Origin: Yponomeuta sedellus
Lineage: Eukaryota; Arthropoda; Insecta; Lepidoptera; Yponomeutidae
DNA length: 64,000 nt
NCBI GenBank assembly: GCA_934045075.1
Contig: OW203736.1
Span: 9,253,109-9,317,108 of the forward strand
Direction: 5' to 3'
Every line of letters starts with the position of its first letter. The first letter of the stretch is position 1. The position numbers were made by a program, and so were the translations under genes. Below the pieces are notes generated by a model. That model ran no database searches. It was not told the origin of the DNA and was given only the letters and a program-made list of their open reading frames with translations. Of the stretch, positions 10,768-22,900 are shown in pieces.

Positions 10768-10922
10768 TTTTCGGCTGTTTCCTATAAAAATCGATGCGTC
10801 ATTAGATGAACCTACTTTGAGTCGATTTTTGAGGCACGTTGCCTAGAACCAACTGTCAAGTTGAAATCGGGCAGTACGACAGCACGAGTCACGCGTTTTG
10901 TGGCGGTAAATTTAACACTAAC

Positions 10923-11056
10923 TCCCGGTTTCTGGTACAATAACAAGCCGTTAATCTATTGTTAACAGCTGTCAGTTGGCCAAAGTGCATACAAAAAAAA
11001 AACATTTGACAGCTGTTAACAGTAGATTAACAGATTGTTAGTGTACGAGAAACTGG
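10923..11056. repeat. Foldback element family P, copy 2
   Basis: Two arms of about 55 bp, beginning CCCGGTTTCTGGTACA on the left and matched on the right by GTGTACGAGAAACTGGG. Both include the TTAACAGCTGTCA core, around a TGCATACAAAAAAAA centre. It is longer than copy 1 and probably closer to full length. Confidence 0.82.
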
Positions 11057-12636
11057 GCATTAATGTAATAGTAGAAAGTCTTTATTTCGTACTACAGACA
11101 TTGAATACAATAGGTTAAGCTTAATATAAAACTAAGGGATAGTAATACTTACAAGTGAAATCTATTTTTGGCTTTACTCGCACAATAATTGATTGTCGAT
11201 ATTTTTTGTTATTTTGTGCTGTTGCTGTTGGATTTCCAAATGAAGGATAATTTGTGTGTTTCAGAAAGTGCAAATAAATAATTACCTAATCTAATAATAA
11301 TGTACTCTAAAGTCGCGACTTGACATTTAAAACACACGACTCGTCGTCGTCGTACTTCCCACGTACGTGCAGTGGCTACGTAATAATGCCCCAGCTTGCT
11401 GAACCGACGACAGATTGCTGCCAGGGCTGGATGTCGTACGTCGAGGACAGAAAGAAGCGTCTTGAGTGCGTATTACGTTTAGCCGTTTACTGCTGAACTG
11501 CCGTACGGGCTGACTGATTGAGGTCAGCAGGCTTATCTATTGCCACATCGTTTATAGAAAAAAACAGTCAGTAAACAACCGTACATATCAACCTTTTCAG
11601 AAACTTGCTAAATGAAAAGGTTGATCTGTAGCCGACGCAAAATACATTTAATATTTACATTTTAGACTTAAAGCTAGTTGAGGTGGTTTTATTTAGGTTG
11701 TATGTAGTATGTTGTTTGTGGACTGGTTTAGAAACAATCTGGCAAGGTCCACGCCGATGGCAATAGGCTGGTTTACAAAAAACAGATTTGCTATTCGGAG
11801 AGTCACGTTCATCTTTAGTGCAAAAAAATTTATTTAGCTTATAAACTTCTCCCTACGGGGCATCGGCCTTCTCTCAGAGAGAGAATATGGGATTAATTAC
11901 CACCCTGTGCGGTTTCAAAAAAAAATGCATAAAATATGTTCCAAAGGGTAACATACCTTTAAGAGAGATCTTCCAATTTAAGCAGAGTGTGCTTAGACCA
12001 AAATAACGGGACGAAGAGAGAAATATTTATAAGGGCAAGCAGCAATATGATAATAGAGGTACACCTACATTCATACCTATGAAAGAACTCATTGAAAAGT
12101 AACTGTGGTCGCGTGGTACTAAACAGTCCCATAGAAATGTGGCATTTGTGGTTTCTATTGATTGAATTTCTCTCGTAAATAGAGCTATTAAGAGGTTGTA
12201 TGGAAGGGATCACTTTTAGTGGTAAGTGCGCCGTGTGTTCTCTTAGGTTTAGAAATATCCGTGTAATTTCCATTTTTATGTACAATAAATTGTTCTCTAT
12301 CTATTCTTTATGACACTCTTTAAAAAACGTTCAGAATACAAACAAAAAATTTAATCCAATAACAGACCTTTTTTCTATTATCTGAGTTCTTAATTGTACC
12401 TTTTTGATCTCTGCAAAATATTTTAGTTTCAGTCAACTAACCTATTGCCATGCGTCACTTCAGTTTATTATCGTTATTCTTATTTACCGTTACAATTAAA
12501 CTCATTGAGCCCAGTCAGAAGTCGAGATTTTAATTAATTACGATCGTTTTATTTAAATGCGATTTCTGACCGTGCATTACTGCCTTTCGACAAACGCAAT
12601 ACGACAAAAGCAGCGAACCCATTTTAATCGCTCACA
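11057..12636. other. Mostly unassigned; one SINE fragment
   Basis: A block at 11850-11935 (GGCATCGGCCTTCTCTCAGA, then GGGATTAATTACCA) matches the 3' part of SINE family B. A 13-bp hairpin with a 13-nt loop (ATCAACCTTTTCA) lies at 11587-11625. The end near 12245-12310 (TGTACAATAAATTGTTCTC, then CTATCTATTC) resembles a LINE tail. Nothing else was recognised. Confidence 0.4.
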
Positions 12637-12856
12637 TACAGTCTGTTAGCTTTTAGAATATACATCGGCTACTATCAGATAAAGCGATTATATTGCAATA
12701 AGGTACGGTTTATTTTGTATTGTTATTTATAACTTTTCAAAATTGTGAAGAAAAGTTTTATACAGAGCAGGAAGTAGTATTACACTCGTGTGCTTTCGGC
12801 GAAAACCGAAGCCTGTTCTGGAGCCCGAGGTATATTCTAAAAGCTAACAGGCTGTA
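12637..12856. mobile_element. MITE family B, copy 2
   Basis: Uninterrupted copy with TACAGTCTGTTAGCTTTTAG at the left end and the complementary TAAAAGCTAACAGGCTGTA at the right. It shares the central GAGCAGGAAGTAGTATTACA block with copies 1 and 3. Confidence 0.9.
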
Positions 12857-12919
12857 TGCGTTACATAAATATTATGTCCGTTCATTTCTAAACATGTCCA
12901 ACAGGTATAGAATTATTAT

Positions 12920-13180
12920 GTGCCCTATATATACGTACCACTGCAGGGCACAAGACTTCGCTCGCGAGATTATGGGCTTAATTACCACGCGTGCCCAACC
13001 CAAGCGCTGAGGTATGAGAGCAGTTCAGACACTCAGGTTTCCTCGCAATGTTTTCCTTTACAGATAGCGAGTATTGCAACTACAACTTTACAGAATACAA
13101 AGTCTTTGTTACATGCCGGGATTCGAACCCACGGGTTCCGTGAGGCCGGCGTTCGATGGTTCCACTACCACTGCTCATTA
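12920..13180 (-). repeat. SINE family B, near-complete copy
   Basis: Read on the minus strand, a tRNA-like head (GAGCAGTGGTAGTGG, then a B-box GGGTTCGAATCCCGGC) is followed by a body with GAAAACATTGCGAGGAAACC. The end is derived from an RTE LINE (GTGCCCTGCAGTGG, then TACGTATATA). Other copies: 46300-46530, 20085-20240 (partial), 11850-11935 (fragment) and part of 24720-24770. Confidence 0.72.
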
Positions 13181-13221
13181 AAGACTAACGGCCTTGTTTA
13201 TACAAACACAATTCCTGAACA

Positions 13222-13335
13222 AACCAAAAACGCCGACTAAAGTAGTCTGTGGTCGAGATTTTACAAGGAAACACGAAACCGTAGATTAAATAAAACGCCT
13301 CTAAGAGTGTTTTAGTGGGATCGTGTTTTTATATG
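13222..13335. repeat. Dispersed repeat pair, copy 1
   Basis: Shares GTAGTCTGTGGT, ATTTTACAAGG, AGATTAAATAAA and GTGTTTTTATA in the same order and spacing with 14614-14718, on the same strand. No coding potential or inverted ends were found, so it is an old repeat of unknown class. Confidence 0.6.
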
Positions 13336-14613
13336 GCCGTAACATTGCAATTCTTTATACAGCTATGTGTAGAACGTTCCTTATTCATTCTACCTTGATG
13401 GGTGTTACAAAATCCCCATGGCTGTTCTAAAACGAGGGTCTACTCGTCAGTAAAAACAACTTTTTTTATGAACTTTGATTCAACTTATATAATTTTAATT
13501 TTAAATTCTGCTTTTTGTACGTCAAAGTAGGTGAAGTTAGTGTGATAGAACTGTAAAACATTGTCACTTCTGAGAGTAAAAAAGAGAGATACAAAATTGT
13601 TATCAAGTTCAGGACTTAGGAGGATATTATAATATAAAGTAGGATTTTAGCCTATTGAATATATATTTTACCTCATCTTTCCTTTATCTTTTCTTATAGG
13701 ACCAACGTCGGAATCGTTTTCAGAGCACTTTCATATTACACTGGCACGTTTATGAAGAACCCGTTTTATACCATTTAAGTTGTTTTTATTTCCGAGAAGA
13801 ATAACTGACTTCATAAGCAATGTTTTTTTACTATAAAAACATGTAAGTTTGATACCATTTCTGCTTACAAAAATAATATTTTATTACTCGCAAAACCTGT
13901 ATAGGTACTACAGTATAATCGAGAATATATACATTTTTATTTAATTTGTAATATTTTATCGATATAAAGGATTTTTTTAATATAGCGGCTTCGCCTTCTA
14001 TTAGAAAAAAACTTTTCAAAAATGAAACTTTTTTTATACAATGGCATAAATTAAGCTTACGTCTATATAGGCCAGGCCCCTTTCAAATATATTTAAGGGA
14101 CGTCCAATAATTCTTCATTATTATATTCTATATGATATACATACATAAACTTAATGGACGTACTCTTAATAACGCGTAAGCAAGTGTTACCATTTGAGAT
14201 AATTCAAGCTGTTACTATAATTACAATTAAAAAATAATAACGGATAACATAACACAAATTAACAAACTTTATGACGTTACTATCCAATATTAAAATACAC
14301 GTTGTAATTTGTAAAATTAGCCAAATTATTTATAACCACCGTTCCGTATGAAAGTAATATAATAAAAAATCAACAAACAGGTACTAAAAACTAATAATTG
14401 AACGCAGGAAGTTTGAAACCCAACCGTAGTACTTCTGTTAAACGTAAAATGTCTCTATTTTCTCCATGCAAATTATAAATACATCAGTAGCTACGCAGGA
14501 AACCTATAGGTGCCAGTTTCATTATTCAAATCAAATACTTGTCACTAACCCTAGGCGTCTAACATACTATCGGTATTATTTCTAAAAACACGATTTCTTG
14601 TAACACTCGACAA
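13336..14613. other. AT-rich unassigned stretch
   Basis: No convincing gene, inverted repeat or SINE/LINE signature was seen. Open frames here are short and lack motifs. Confidence 0.4.
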
Positions 14614-14718
14614 ACACCGATTAACGTAGTCTGTGGTAGATATTTTACAAGGCAAAGACGTAACAACAGATTAAATAAACTGCCTCTGTGGTTTCCAGGA
14701 ATTGTGTTTTTATAAATA
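14614..14718. repeat. Dispersed repeat pair, copy 2
   Basis: Partner of 13222-13335 in direct orientation. The 1.3 kb between them shows no LTR-element features. Confidence 0.6.
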
Positions 14719-15159
14719 ATGCCGTGTGGATCTATCTGCTAAGAATATCAGCAATTCTGCCTTCAATGAACATTATCACTTGCCGAAGTGCGTTTTCTGA
14801 TTTTGCTGCTGGCGACTTTTCGCCTTAACAGGGCATCAATCAATTCAGTAATAATTTGATAAATCTGTTTTAGTATTTTCTAAGGTTAACACGAGCACTA
14901 GACATAATCAAAACTGTATTTGCACGGATATTTACTCGTTTAATTTTACATTTTACAAATTTCCGTTGTTTCGGCACTTTTGAAAGTACCGTGGTCCCGG
15001 AAAACTTAGGTGACAGGCGTCTTTTTGAAGGCATTAACTGTTTACTACCCTCGGCAAAAAATATTCCAAAATAGGCAAACCAATTATTTTATATAAAGGC
15101 AACAATAGTGATTATCAGTAATTGAAATTAAAATTAAATCTACAAGCCAATTATTTTAC

Positions 15160-15300
15160 ATGAACTCATGTCCCCAACCCGCATGCCCAGCGTGATTGGA
15201 TTATGGATTATGGGCATTACCCCCTATGATAGCACAACGTGGCGCTTTTCAGGGGAGGGCTATGTCCAGCAGTGGACTAGTATAGCCTGACGACGACATG
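15160..15300 (+). repeat. RTE-type LINE 3' end
   Basis: It includes GGGGAGGGCTATGTCCAGCA, a stop, then a short GACGACGA tail. [13 protein letters not shown] codons are recognisable. The upstream part (CCAACCCGCATGCCCAGCG) is typical of the 3' region of these repeats. Confidence 0.6.
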
Positions 15301-15944
15301 TAAAATTAAACGAGTAAAAATCTATGCAACTACAGTTTTTATTAAATCTGTTTTAGTTAGAATAGTGAAATGGGGTCTTATTATTATGATTTCTTAATAT
15401 CTAGGACCTTAAATGATTTTATCACTTAACTGACGAGTGCTCGGACACCATCTTTGATGGTGCTCCGATAATAAACTAACGTAAAATCTACAAATTCGAA
15501 ACATTAATCCAGTAACACAAAAGGCCTCAGACAATCATTCACCGTCATACAAAATGGTTATGTTTACAATATAATTATGAGCCTGCATGTAAATGTTATG
15601 TTATTTTATGTAATACACGGTGCTTACATAAAATTTTCATTTTCGATTAGCTCCTAGATTTAAATTGATATTTAAAATCTACGTTATTTTGTACTGCAAC
15701 TATTAATTATGCAAATAAAATATATCTATATGATTGAACAAATCCAAAATACGTCACTTATAAAAACAATATTAGTATGCCTTATTTGCATACAACAGAC
15801 GCCAAACACTTATATTTACGTCAAAAATCGAAAGAAGGCTGTAATTTGAGATGGGACACCAAAGGGAACCTAACCTAACCTGAACCCTTGTATCTCCTGG
15901 AGGATTCCCCATCTCGAATTGCCACCCTGTATATCTGTGATCTC
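15301..15944. other. Unassigned
   Basis: Holds a weak hairpin (CACCATC ttt GATGGTG near 15446-15462) and a tail-like GTAAATGTTATGTTATTTTA near 15590 that resembles the end of SINE family F. No gene is recognised. Confidence 0.35.
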
Positions 15945-16066
15945 GCCCTAGTCTAATCCTTACATAGTTTTTCAATAGAATGATATAAGCACGACAATGG
16001 TTGATATTTGCCTCAATTTGGTACTCTACAAAGCAATAGCAGTATAATGTCATTCCACGGGTATAA
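15945..16066 (-). repeat. Dispersed repeat, copy 1 (partner at 59440-59560)
   Basis: The minus strand matches 59440-59560 over about 115 bp with roughly 90% identity by eye, including GTGGAATGACATTATACTGC and AACTATGTAAGGATTAGACT. The two copies are in inverted orientation and 43 kb apart. The class is unknown. Confidence 0.75.
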
Positions 16067-16808
16067 CACGCGCAAATTAAATAGGCATCTCTCGCACACC
16101 CCTTCGGCCACTTTCGAAACCAGTTTCGAAAAAGCACGGGGTATACCATTGCAATGCGATTGGTTACTAGACTACCGATACCGAACGACCGACTCTATTG
16201 AACAACTATGCATTTTAGAGACTCACCCCCCTGGGTAGTTACGACATGGTAAGAGTTAGGTACAGAATATCGGACGTGTTCCTAGATAGCCGACCTCCTC
16301 TGCAATCTGAAGCTAGATGTCCAAGAGGTGACAAATGGACGCGTCCCATACTATAGTCGACAGCCAATCAACCTTTACATACTACACCAGCGGTTCCCAT
16401 CGGTTCTGCAAAGCATATTTTAAAAGATTTTCTGTACATACATGCAGGTACCTGAATAAAATAAACTTGAACTCTGTAGTCCCCGCTAAAAACAAAATAA
16501 CTTTCGTAAGCACCACAAACTTAATTCCGGATTAATTTACTTTATTTTTTTTTCGTCAGAGTCCAACCAGATTTCGCTCTGATCGAGTAATTCAATCCGA
16601 GATTAAGTTAATAATCAAAGTGGTCTTTGATCTAAATTTTAGTTTCTAAAACGTTAGGACCCCCTACATGGTACGTTTTGCGATTTGCAAAGGTTGATCA
16701 GCTGTCCATTTAACCAAGAGGCAATGGTTACACCGGTTACACCTAGTTCTAACCGGCTAAAACTAAGTGTAGCCGCACTTCGGGCTTTAGCCGTAACATA
16801 TAATATAT

Positions 16809-16814
16809 TTTATT
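16809..16814 (-). terminator. Possible poly(A) signal of REPTOR-BP
   Basis: AATAAA on the minus strand, 28 nt beyond the TAG stop of the last coding exon. This would give a very short 3' UTR. A distal site is possible. Confidence 0.35.
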
Positions 16815-16841
16815 TGTTGGGTACCTGCTTGATAGTCTTAT

Positions 16842-16949
16842 CTAAAACTGCTTGGAGTCCTCCTGTTTCATGACACCAAGCTCCTGAAGGAGCAGATCCA
16901 AACCCTCGGGCATCCTGCCTTGATCCAGATCCAGATTGTACTTGTAGTA
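16842..16949 (-). CDS. REPTOR-BP: REPTOR-BP coding exon 4 (C-terminus)
   Basis: Preceded by the acceptor GATTGTTTCAG. It encodes [20 protein letters not shown] and the last 15 residues, ending at TAG (16844-16842). The phase-0 join to exon 3 continues the family sequence ...RKELDK-YYKY. A MITE starts only 51 bp upstream of the acceptor. Confidence 0.92.
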   Translation of the reverse strand, partial: YYKYNLDLDQGRMPEGLDLLLQELGVMKQEDSKQF

Positions 16950-19900
16950 CTGAAACAATCAAGCGGTGCGTTTTTAGGAAGGAGCGATAAATCCTATAGC
17001 GGAGTTTACACGTTGAGTCTGGCGTCAGTCAATTCTATCAGTCTGGTTCGACTGACGGCAGATTGATTGTCTATTCAGTAGACTGATGGACCAGACTGAC
17101 GGATATTCGAATATTTTGATGCTTCACCAGTCTGGCATCGATCCGAGCTTGATCAAGGTCACGGACTGAACTGACGCCAGACTGAACGTGTAAACTCCGT
17201 CTATCTGATCAAACAACCCACTCAGACGTGCTAAAAATTGTACTTAGATGTAGTAAGAATAAGCCTAAGTTACCATAAAATGTATACCACCTAATTGCAC
17301 TTAGTCAGCAATAAATTATTGATTGATTGAACATTCACTCGAGTGAACTTTCTTTTTAACACACTTTTCTACACGGTTAGCCAGAGGTCGCGGGTTCGAG
17401 TCCTGGCATGGGTGGAATTTTTATCCTCTTAATAGGTTTTTAAAACACTTTTCTACGTTTTTTCGGTATTAGTCCACTGTTGGATGTATGCCTCTTTTTA
17501 GGACCTATGGTCCTTTTTAACACATCATCATCATCATCGGCTATACTAGTCCACTGCTGGACGTAGCCTTTCCCTAATGAGCGCCCAGTCTTCAGCTTGC
17601 CGGATCCAACATCTGCCTGCAATTTTTCGCAAATCGTCTTTCCACCTGGTCGGGGGTGGAAACGTCCTGCACTACGTTTGCCGAGACGTGGTCTCCACTC
17701 AAGAACACGTTAAGTCAAACGGTCGTCTGTTCTTCGCGAGATATGGCCAGCCCACTGCCACTTCAGCTTGCTACTTCTTTGAGCTACATCGATAAGTTTG
17801 TAACACATAAGGTTTTTTTTATCTTTATTTGATTAGGGACTTTTGTACCTTACGAGGACATGTCAGCCCCATTGTACCTTATTCTAAAGTTATTAACTTA
17901 AGTTCTTATTAAACAGAGTCTTGACGATTATCTAAACTATTTCTCACAAATTTATAAATTAACATCGCTTCTTTCGAAATGGGATCGGAGAGTAAAGTCT
18001 GGAACTTGCCTACTTCTAAAATGTTTATATTGAGTGCATCTATCAGTGCGTCTCTTTTATGTTGGTTTCCTATGCATTCCATCAACAAATGTTGAATATC
18101 TTCCACAGTACCACATTTCTGACAGTTTTGTGATTGAACTTTTTTCATAAACCAACACTATTTAATGGGATGTGACCAGAGCGGATTCTATGAGCCAGTT
18201 TAATAAACACATTGGGTAAAATGAAGCAAAAATAAAATATGTTCGATGAATTAAAAAAAGGGTTAGGTACTACAATAATTTACACCTCGCTTACACAATA
18301 TGATTGTTGTGTGGGCGAGGAAAGTCGTGGCTCAATGATGAACTTCTTCATTTGATCGTCGTGTATTTGACAGAATCCGTATGTGCGGATTCTTTTATCC
18401 TTCTTCTATTCCAATTAGGCAGAGGGAGTTAAAGTTCGTAGGACATTATATCAGCACGGTGTATAGCATACTTATTTCGGGCTATAATTTCCAAGTCCCT
18501 CGTCCTCATACTCAACGAATTTTCTCTCACCTTGTCGAGTTCCTTCCTTAAAGAGAAGACTGCTCGCTCCCGGTCCGCAACCAACTCCTCCAGATACTGG
18601 TAGCGGAGCTTCTTTCGGGCGCGGCACTCACGCGCCGATTGCCTGCTGCGCTCTGAAATAAATCAATCATCAATAAATTAATGAATTATTAAATTGCTCG
18701 TGGCGTAGACGAACCGAGTGATTGGAATCGATCACCTGAGTTAAGCAACAATAGGCGCGGTCAGGTGCAGGATGGGTCATCATGACTCATGACACGGTCC
18801 CGTGAATACCGCTAGGGGCATTTTTCAGAGTGCTTCCGTGCTTCGCAAGGCACGTTAAGCCGTTGGTGCCGACTTCATGGAATGGCAGTCATTAAGTTTT
18901 TTTTTCACTCCTGCATTGCAGGAAGGTTAGGCCATACTCCACCACGGGGGCCAAGTCCGGCTTGGATGAGGTTTGTAAGACAGTGGCGGGCCTTACTGTC
19001 AGAAATCACGAGTATCAAGCCAACCTTAAGATCTCTGACATGGCTTACCGACTGCCATTACACGACAGCCGGCACCAACGGCTTAGCGTGCCTTGCAAAG
19101 CACGGAAGCGCTAGGAAAAAATGCCACTAACGGTAGTAATCGCCTGTATCGCAGAGGGGTAGGCCAGAGAGAGACCAGGGACTGCCACTTGCCACGATCC
19201 TGACAGATCACCTTCGCTTCATCAACGTTCATAAGTCGTTGCATGCACGCACGCCGGTTCCGGGTACTTATTATCTTTCCCTTTGCTAAGCATAGTAATT
19301 TTCACATTTTAATACCACAGCCTGGTAAAGAGTTAGACTTTTTTGCCAAACTATGAAGCATGGCGCGTCTACACTACCTAGTTTCGCCTTCATGTCCTGC
19401 TTGTCGATCTGCGCCTTGCGGCCGGGCCTGCGGCCGCGCTTGCCGCTCTCGCGCCGCTCGCCGCCGTCCGCGCCGGAAGCGCCGCCTATGCTGCCGTACG
19501 CGCCGCCCGTCGACTCCTGCAGACGACAGAGACTGAGGTTCGTAAGGGATATCTTTAAGCTATTCCAGAGGCCTTATGGACGGCTTGATAACCTCTGACA
19601 GTAAGGACCGCCACTGTCTTACCAATCCTCCACCAACCCGGACTTGGCCCCGGTTGGGGAGTATGGCCTAACCTTCCTGTGATGCAGGAAGAAACCCGTG
19701 CCCCAGCAGTTCTCGAAAATGCTCTGATTCATTATTTGTCATACTGGAAGCATGACTGTAAAAGCATTAATGAAAATCACGACCAATTCGGGGGGTCGGT
19801 AAAGGCGAAACAAAATACGATACGATGGTACGCAGAATTTTTGTAACTTTAAGATCAGAATCTACCACGAAATTATACAAGCCGTTGGTACCGGCTGTCA

Positions 19901-22900
19901 TGTAATGTCGTTAAGCCATGTCAGAGGTCTTATGGGCGGCTTGAGAACTGACACTGTCTTACAATCCTCCACCAACCCGGACTTGGCCTTCGTGGTGGAG
20001 AACGGCCTAACCCTCCTGCGAGGCAGGAAGAGACCTGTGCCCCAGCAGTGGGGACATGCGAGGGCTGATGTCAAATCGAAAAACACCTTATATACGTCCC
20101 ACTGCGGGGCACAGGCCTTCTCTCGGAGAGTGAATATGGGCTTAATTGTCATGCGTGCCTATCGCGGTTTCCCTGACGCTGTGAAGGAAAATATCGTGAG
20201 AAAACCACCGAATTCGTGGACTTCGCTTGTATTGACTTGTCTTTAGTGTGAGGCAGGACGACTAAGCTGTCAGCATGGTGGGTGTCAGGCACTGCAGCGT
20301 CCGCGTGATTTCTTCACCCTTTTAGTGTGAGGGAAGGTGAAATCATATATCATTACGTAGATGAAGATGTATCCCAGAGGGGTAGGCAGAGACCAGGGTT
20401 TGCCACTTGCCATTCGCAAATCGATTGGAAATAGGTATCGGTGTGCTTCATAATTGGGTTAGGGTCTGCATGGTATCACCTTATCCTATCCTACTAATAT
20501 ATAAATGTGAAAGTTTGTGGAGATGTTTGAATGCTTGTTACTCAATCAGGCAATGATGGTTAAAAGGATTTACATGAAAGTTGGCGTACAGATAGACCTG
20601 AATTGAGATACTTACCTATAGGATAATTGATATTACCGTAATACGTTCCCGTAGGATAATATTTTATTGTTGCTGTAACCTTTTTTCAGGCCAAACTCTA
20701 AGATAATTAGGCGCCGCCATTGTAACAAGAATCGTCTAAACGGATTCTTAGGCGGTACGGAGTTCGCCGGAGCAGCTACTTTTTATTATTTACATTTCTT
20801 TTTAGGGTTCCGCACCTGAAGAATGCCCAACAGACCCTATTATAAAAGACCCATGCAATAAAGAATATTCTATCTATCTATAATTATGTATCCGTCTCGT
20901 CTGCGTCATAACTTTAAAGGTTTGAATCTCTTGAACTGTAGGTACAGTCTGTTAGCTTTTAGAATATACCTCGGCTATTATCGGTTAGAATCGGATATAT
21001 TCGTGTAATAGAAATATCGGAACTAATATGACACTTATTTTCGAAATCGGAAGTAATATAACATTTACACACTATACAGAGCAGGAAGTAGTATAACACT
21101 CGTATGCTTTCGGCGAAAACCGAAGCCTACTCTAGCCCGAGGTACCTCGGATATCGATATTCTAAAAGCTAACAGACTGTAATAGTAAATTGTTAATTTT
21201 TAAGAATACATATTCTATTATGTATATAAAAATCTAATTTCAGTCTTTGTTATCGAACTCCTCCGAAAAGGCTTCACCGATTTTTATGATTTTTATCTAT
21301 ATATATTTAATAGGTCTGAGAAAAGGTAGAAGGCTCATTAATATGGCGAAACAAAGTTCGTGAAATCAGGTAGTAATGCTTACCAGCTCATCTTACAACA
21401 ACCTGAGGTAAATTACTGTTAAGGTCTGGATGAGATGGCCGATCAGGACGGCATGTATTAGCGTGGATAGGGCTCCCTCTTGGCATGTAAATTCTTCCTC
21501 TCGCCCATAAGTTCCATATTAGTCCACTGCTGCACATACAAAGATACTACATTCAATCCAATCTAATCAGACCACATATTACTCCACTGCTGGACATAGG
21601 TGGAGGCTTATCTAGCAGTTAACATATGGGCCGATGGATTGGATTATATGTATTATCATGGCGTATTGCCCAACAAACGATATCAAAATTGTGGAATCTG
21701 GGCAATTTTTTTCGCTTATCTTGTAAAACAGCCATAAATACAGATTACACTTCGTGTGAGTATAGTTCATACTTTATTAATAGGGATATAAATTCAAATG
21801 CTTTATTTTTCATTACAAACTTTACAAATATACAGAGTCTGGACCTTCCTATTAGGTATAGAAATATCTGTATCAGGAGGGCTCGCTATTCCACAAACAG
21901 TATAGATAGTACAACCATTGAATAAATTCAATGGTGCAACAAAGAAAAACTGACCTAATGCGTGTCGCAATCCCGCTAAAAATCGCGAAATTAATGAAAA
22001 TAAGAAATATAATATGTGGTTGGAATTACGGAACCCGAGCCTCTGAGTATCCTAATCACAATTGGCCGCCTTTTTTAAAATTATCTATTCCAAAGTATTT
22101 TGATAGCATGTTTTTGTATTTATTTTATGTATGTACTTATGCGGACATTTTACTATGACCGAATTTTTACTAAGTCGTACGTATGTGTATCTACGTACAC
22201 ACACCTACCTACTTATTACTACGATCTGTTCGGGTGGCAACGGCATAACTGCGTCATTTAGTTGTCCATTTTGTGCGACGTAGTTACCGCGCAATATAAC
22301 CTTAAAATAAACTGGCTAGAACAGCGACAGTCAAATAAGAATAATCACGTAAAATGTCGTAACGTCTGCTAAGTAGTAAAAATGCAGGTTGCAACAGATT
22401 CCTACAGAGGAGAATTCTCAGAAAGGTTCGTACTTACAGAAAAGAAAGCTCGAAGCGACGATCGCCAAGCCGCCAGCCGAGTCGTATGAGAGGCGAACAG
22501 AACTTGTTCTTTTTTTTAAGCTTTAATGTATTTTGTTCCTGGCGCGTTTGGAAATTATCTCCAGCCTGTTCGCGAGGAGAACAAAGGGCTATGACTAAGG
22601 TATCGGCGTGTATTCGCCCCACTTTGCGCGATGTAAGTGTAGTGGCCTTATCGCCGGCTGCACTCGGCAACAGTGAATGCAAGACTATAACAACACAGCG
22701 CGCTATGTTGTGTATAACCAGACACAGTCGGCCGCGAGCTTACTGCGTCGGATATTAGACGTTGCGTATAACATCATAGGTTCGTAATTTGAATGCCGGC
22801 AGAATAATCCCATGAAACACTGCGCAGTTGTTTTTCAACTGCGCAGATGTTATCCTAGGTCGCAGTGGATGGAATTACCTACTTTCTGAAAGTAGCGTAA

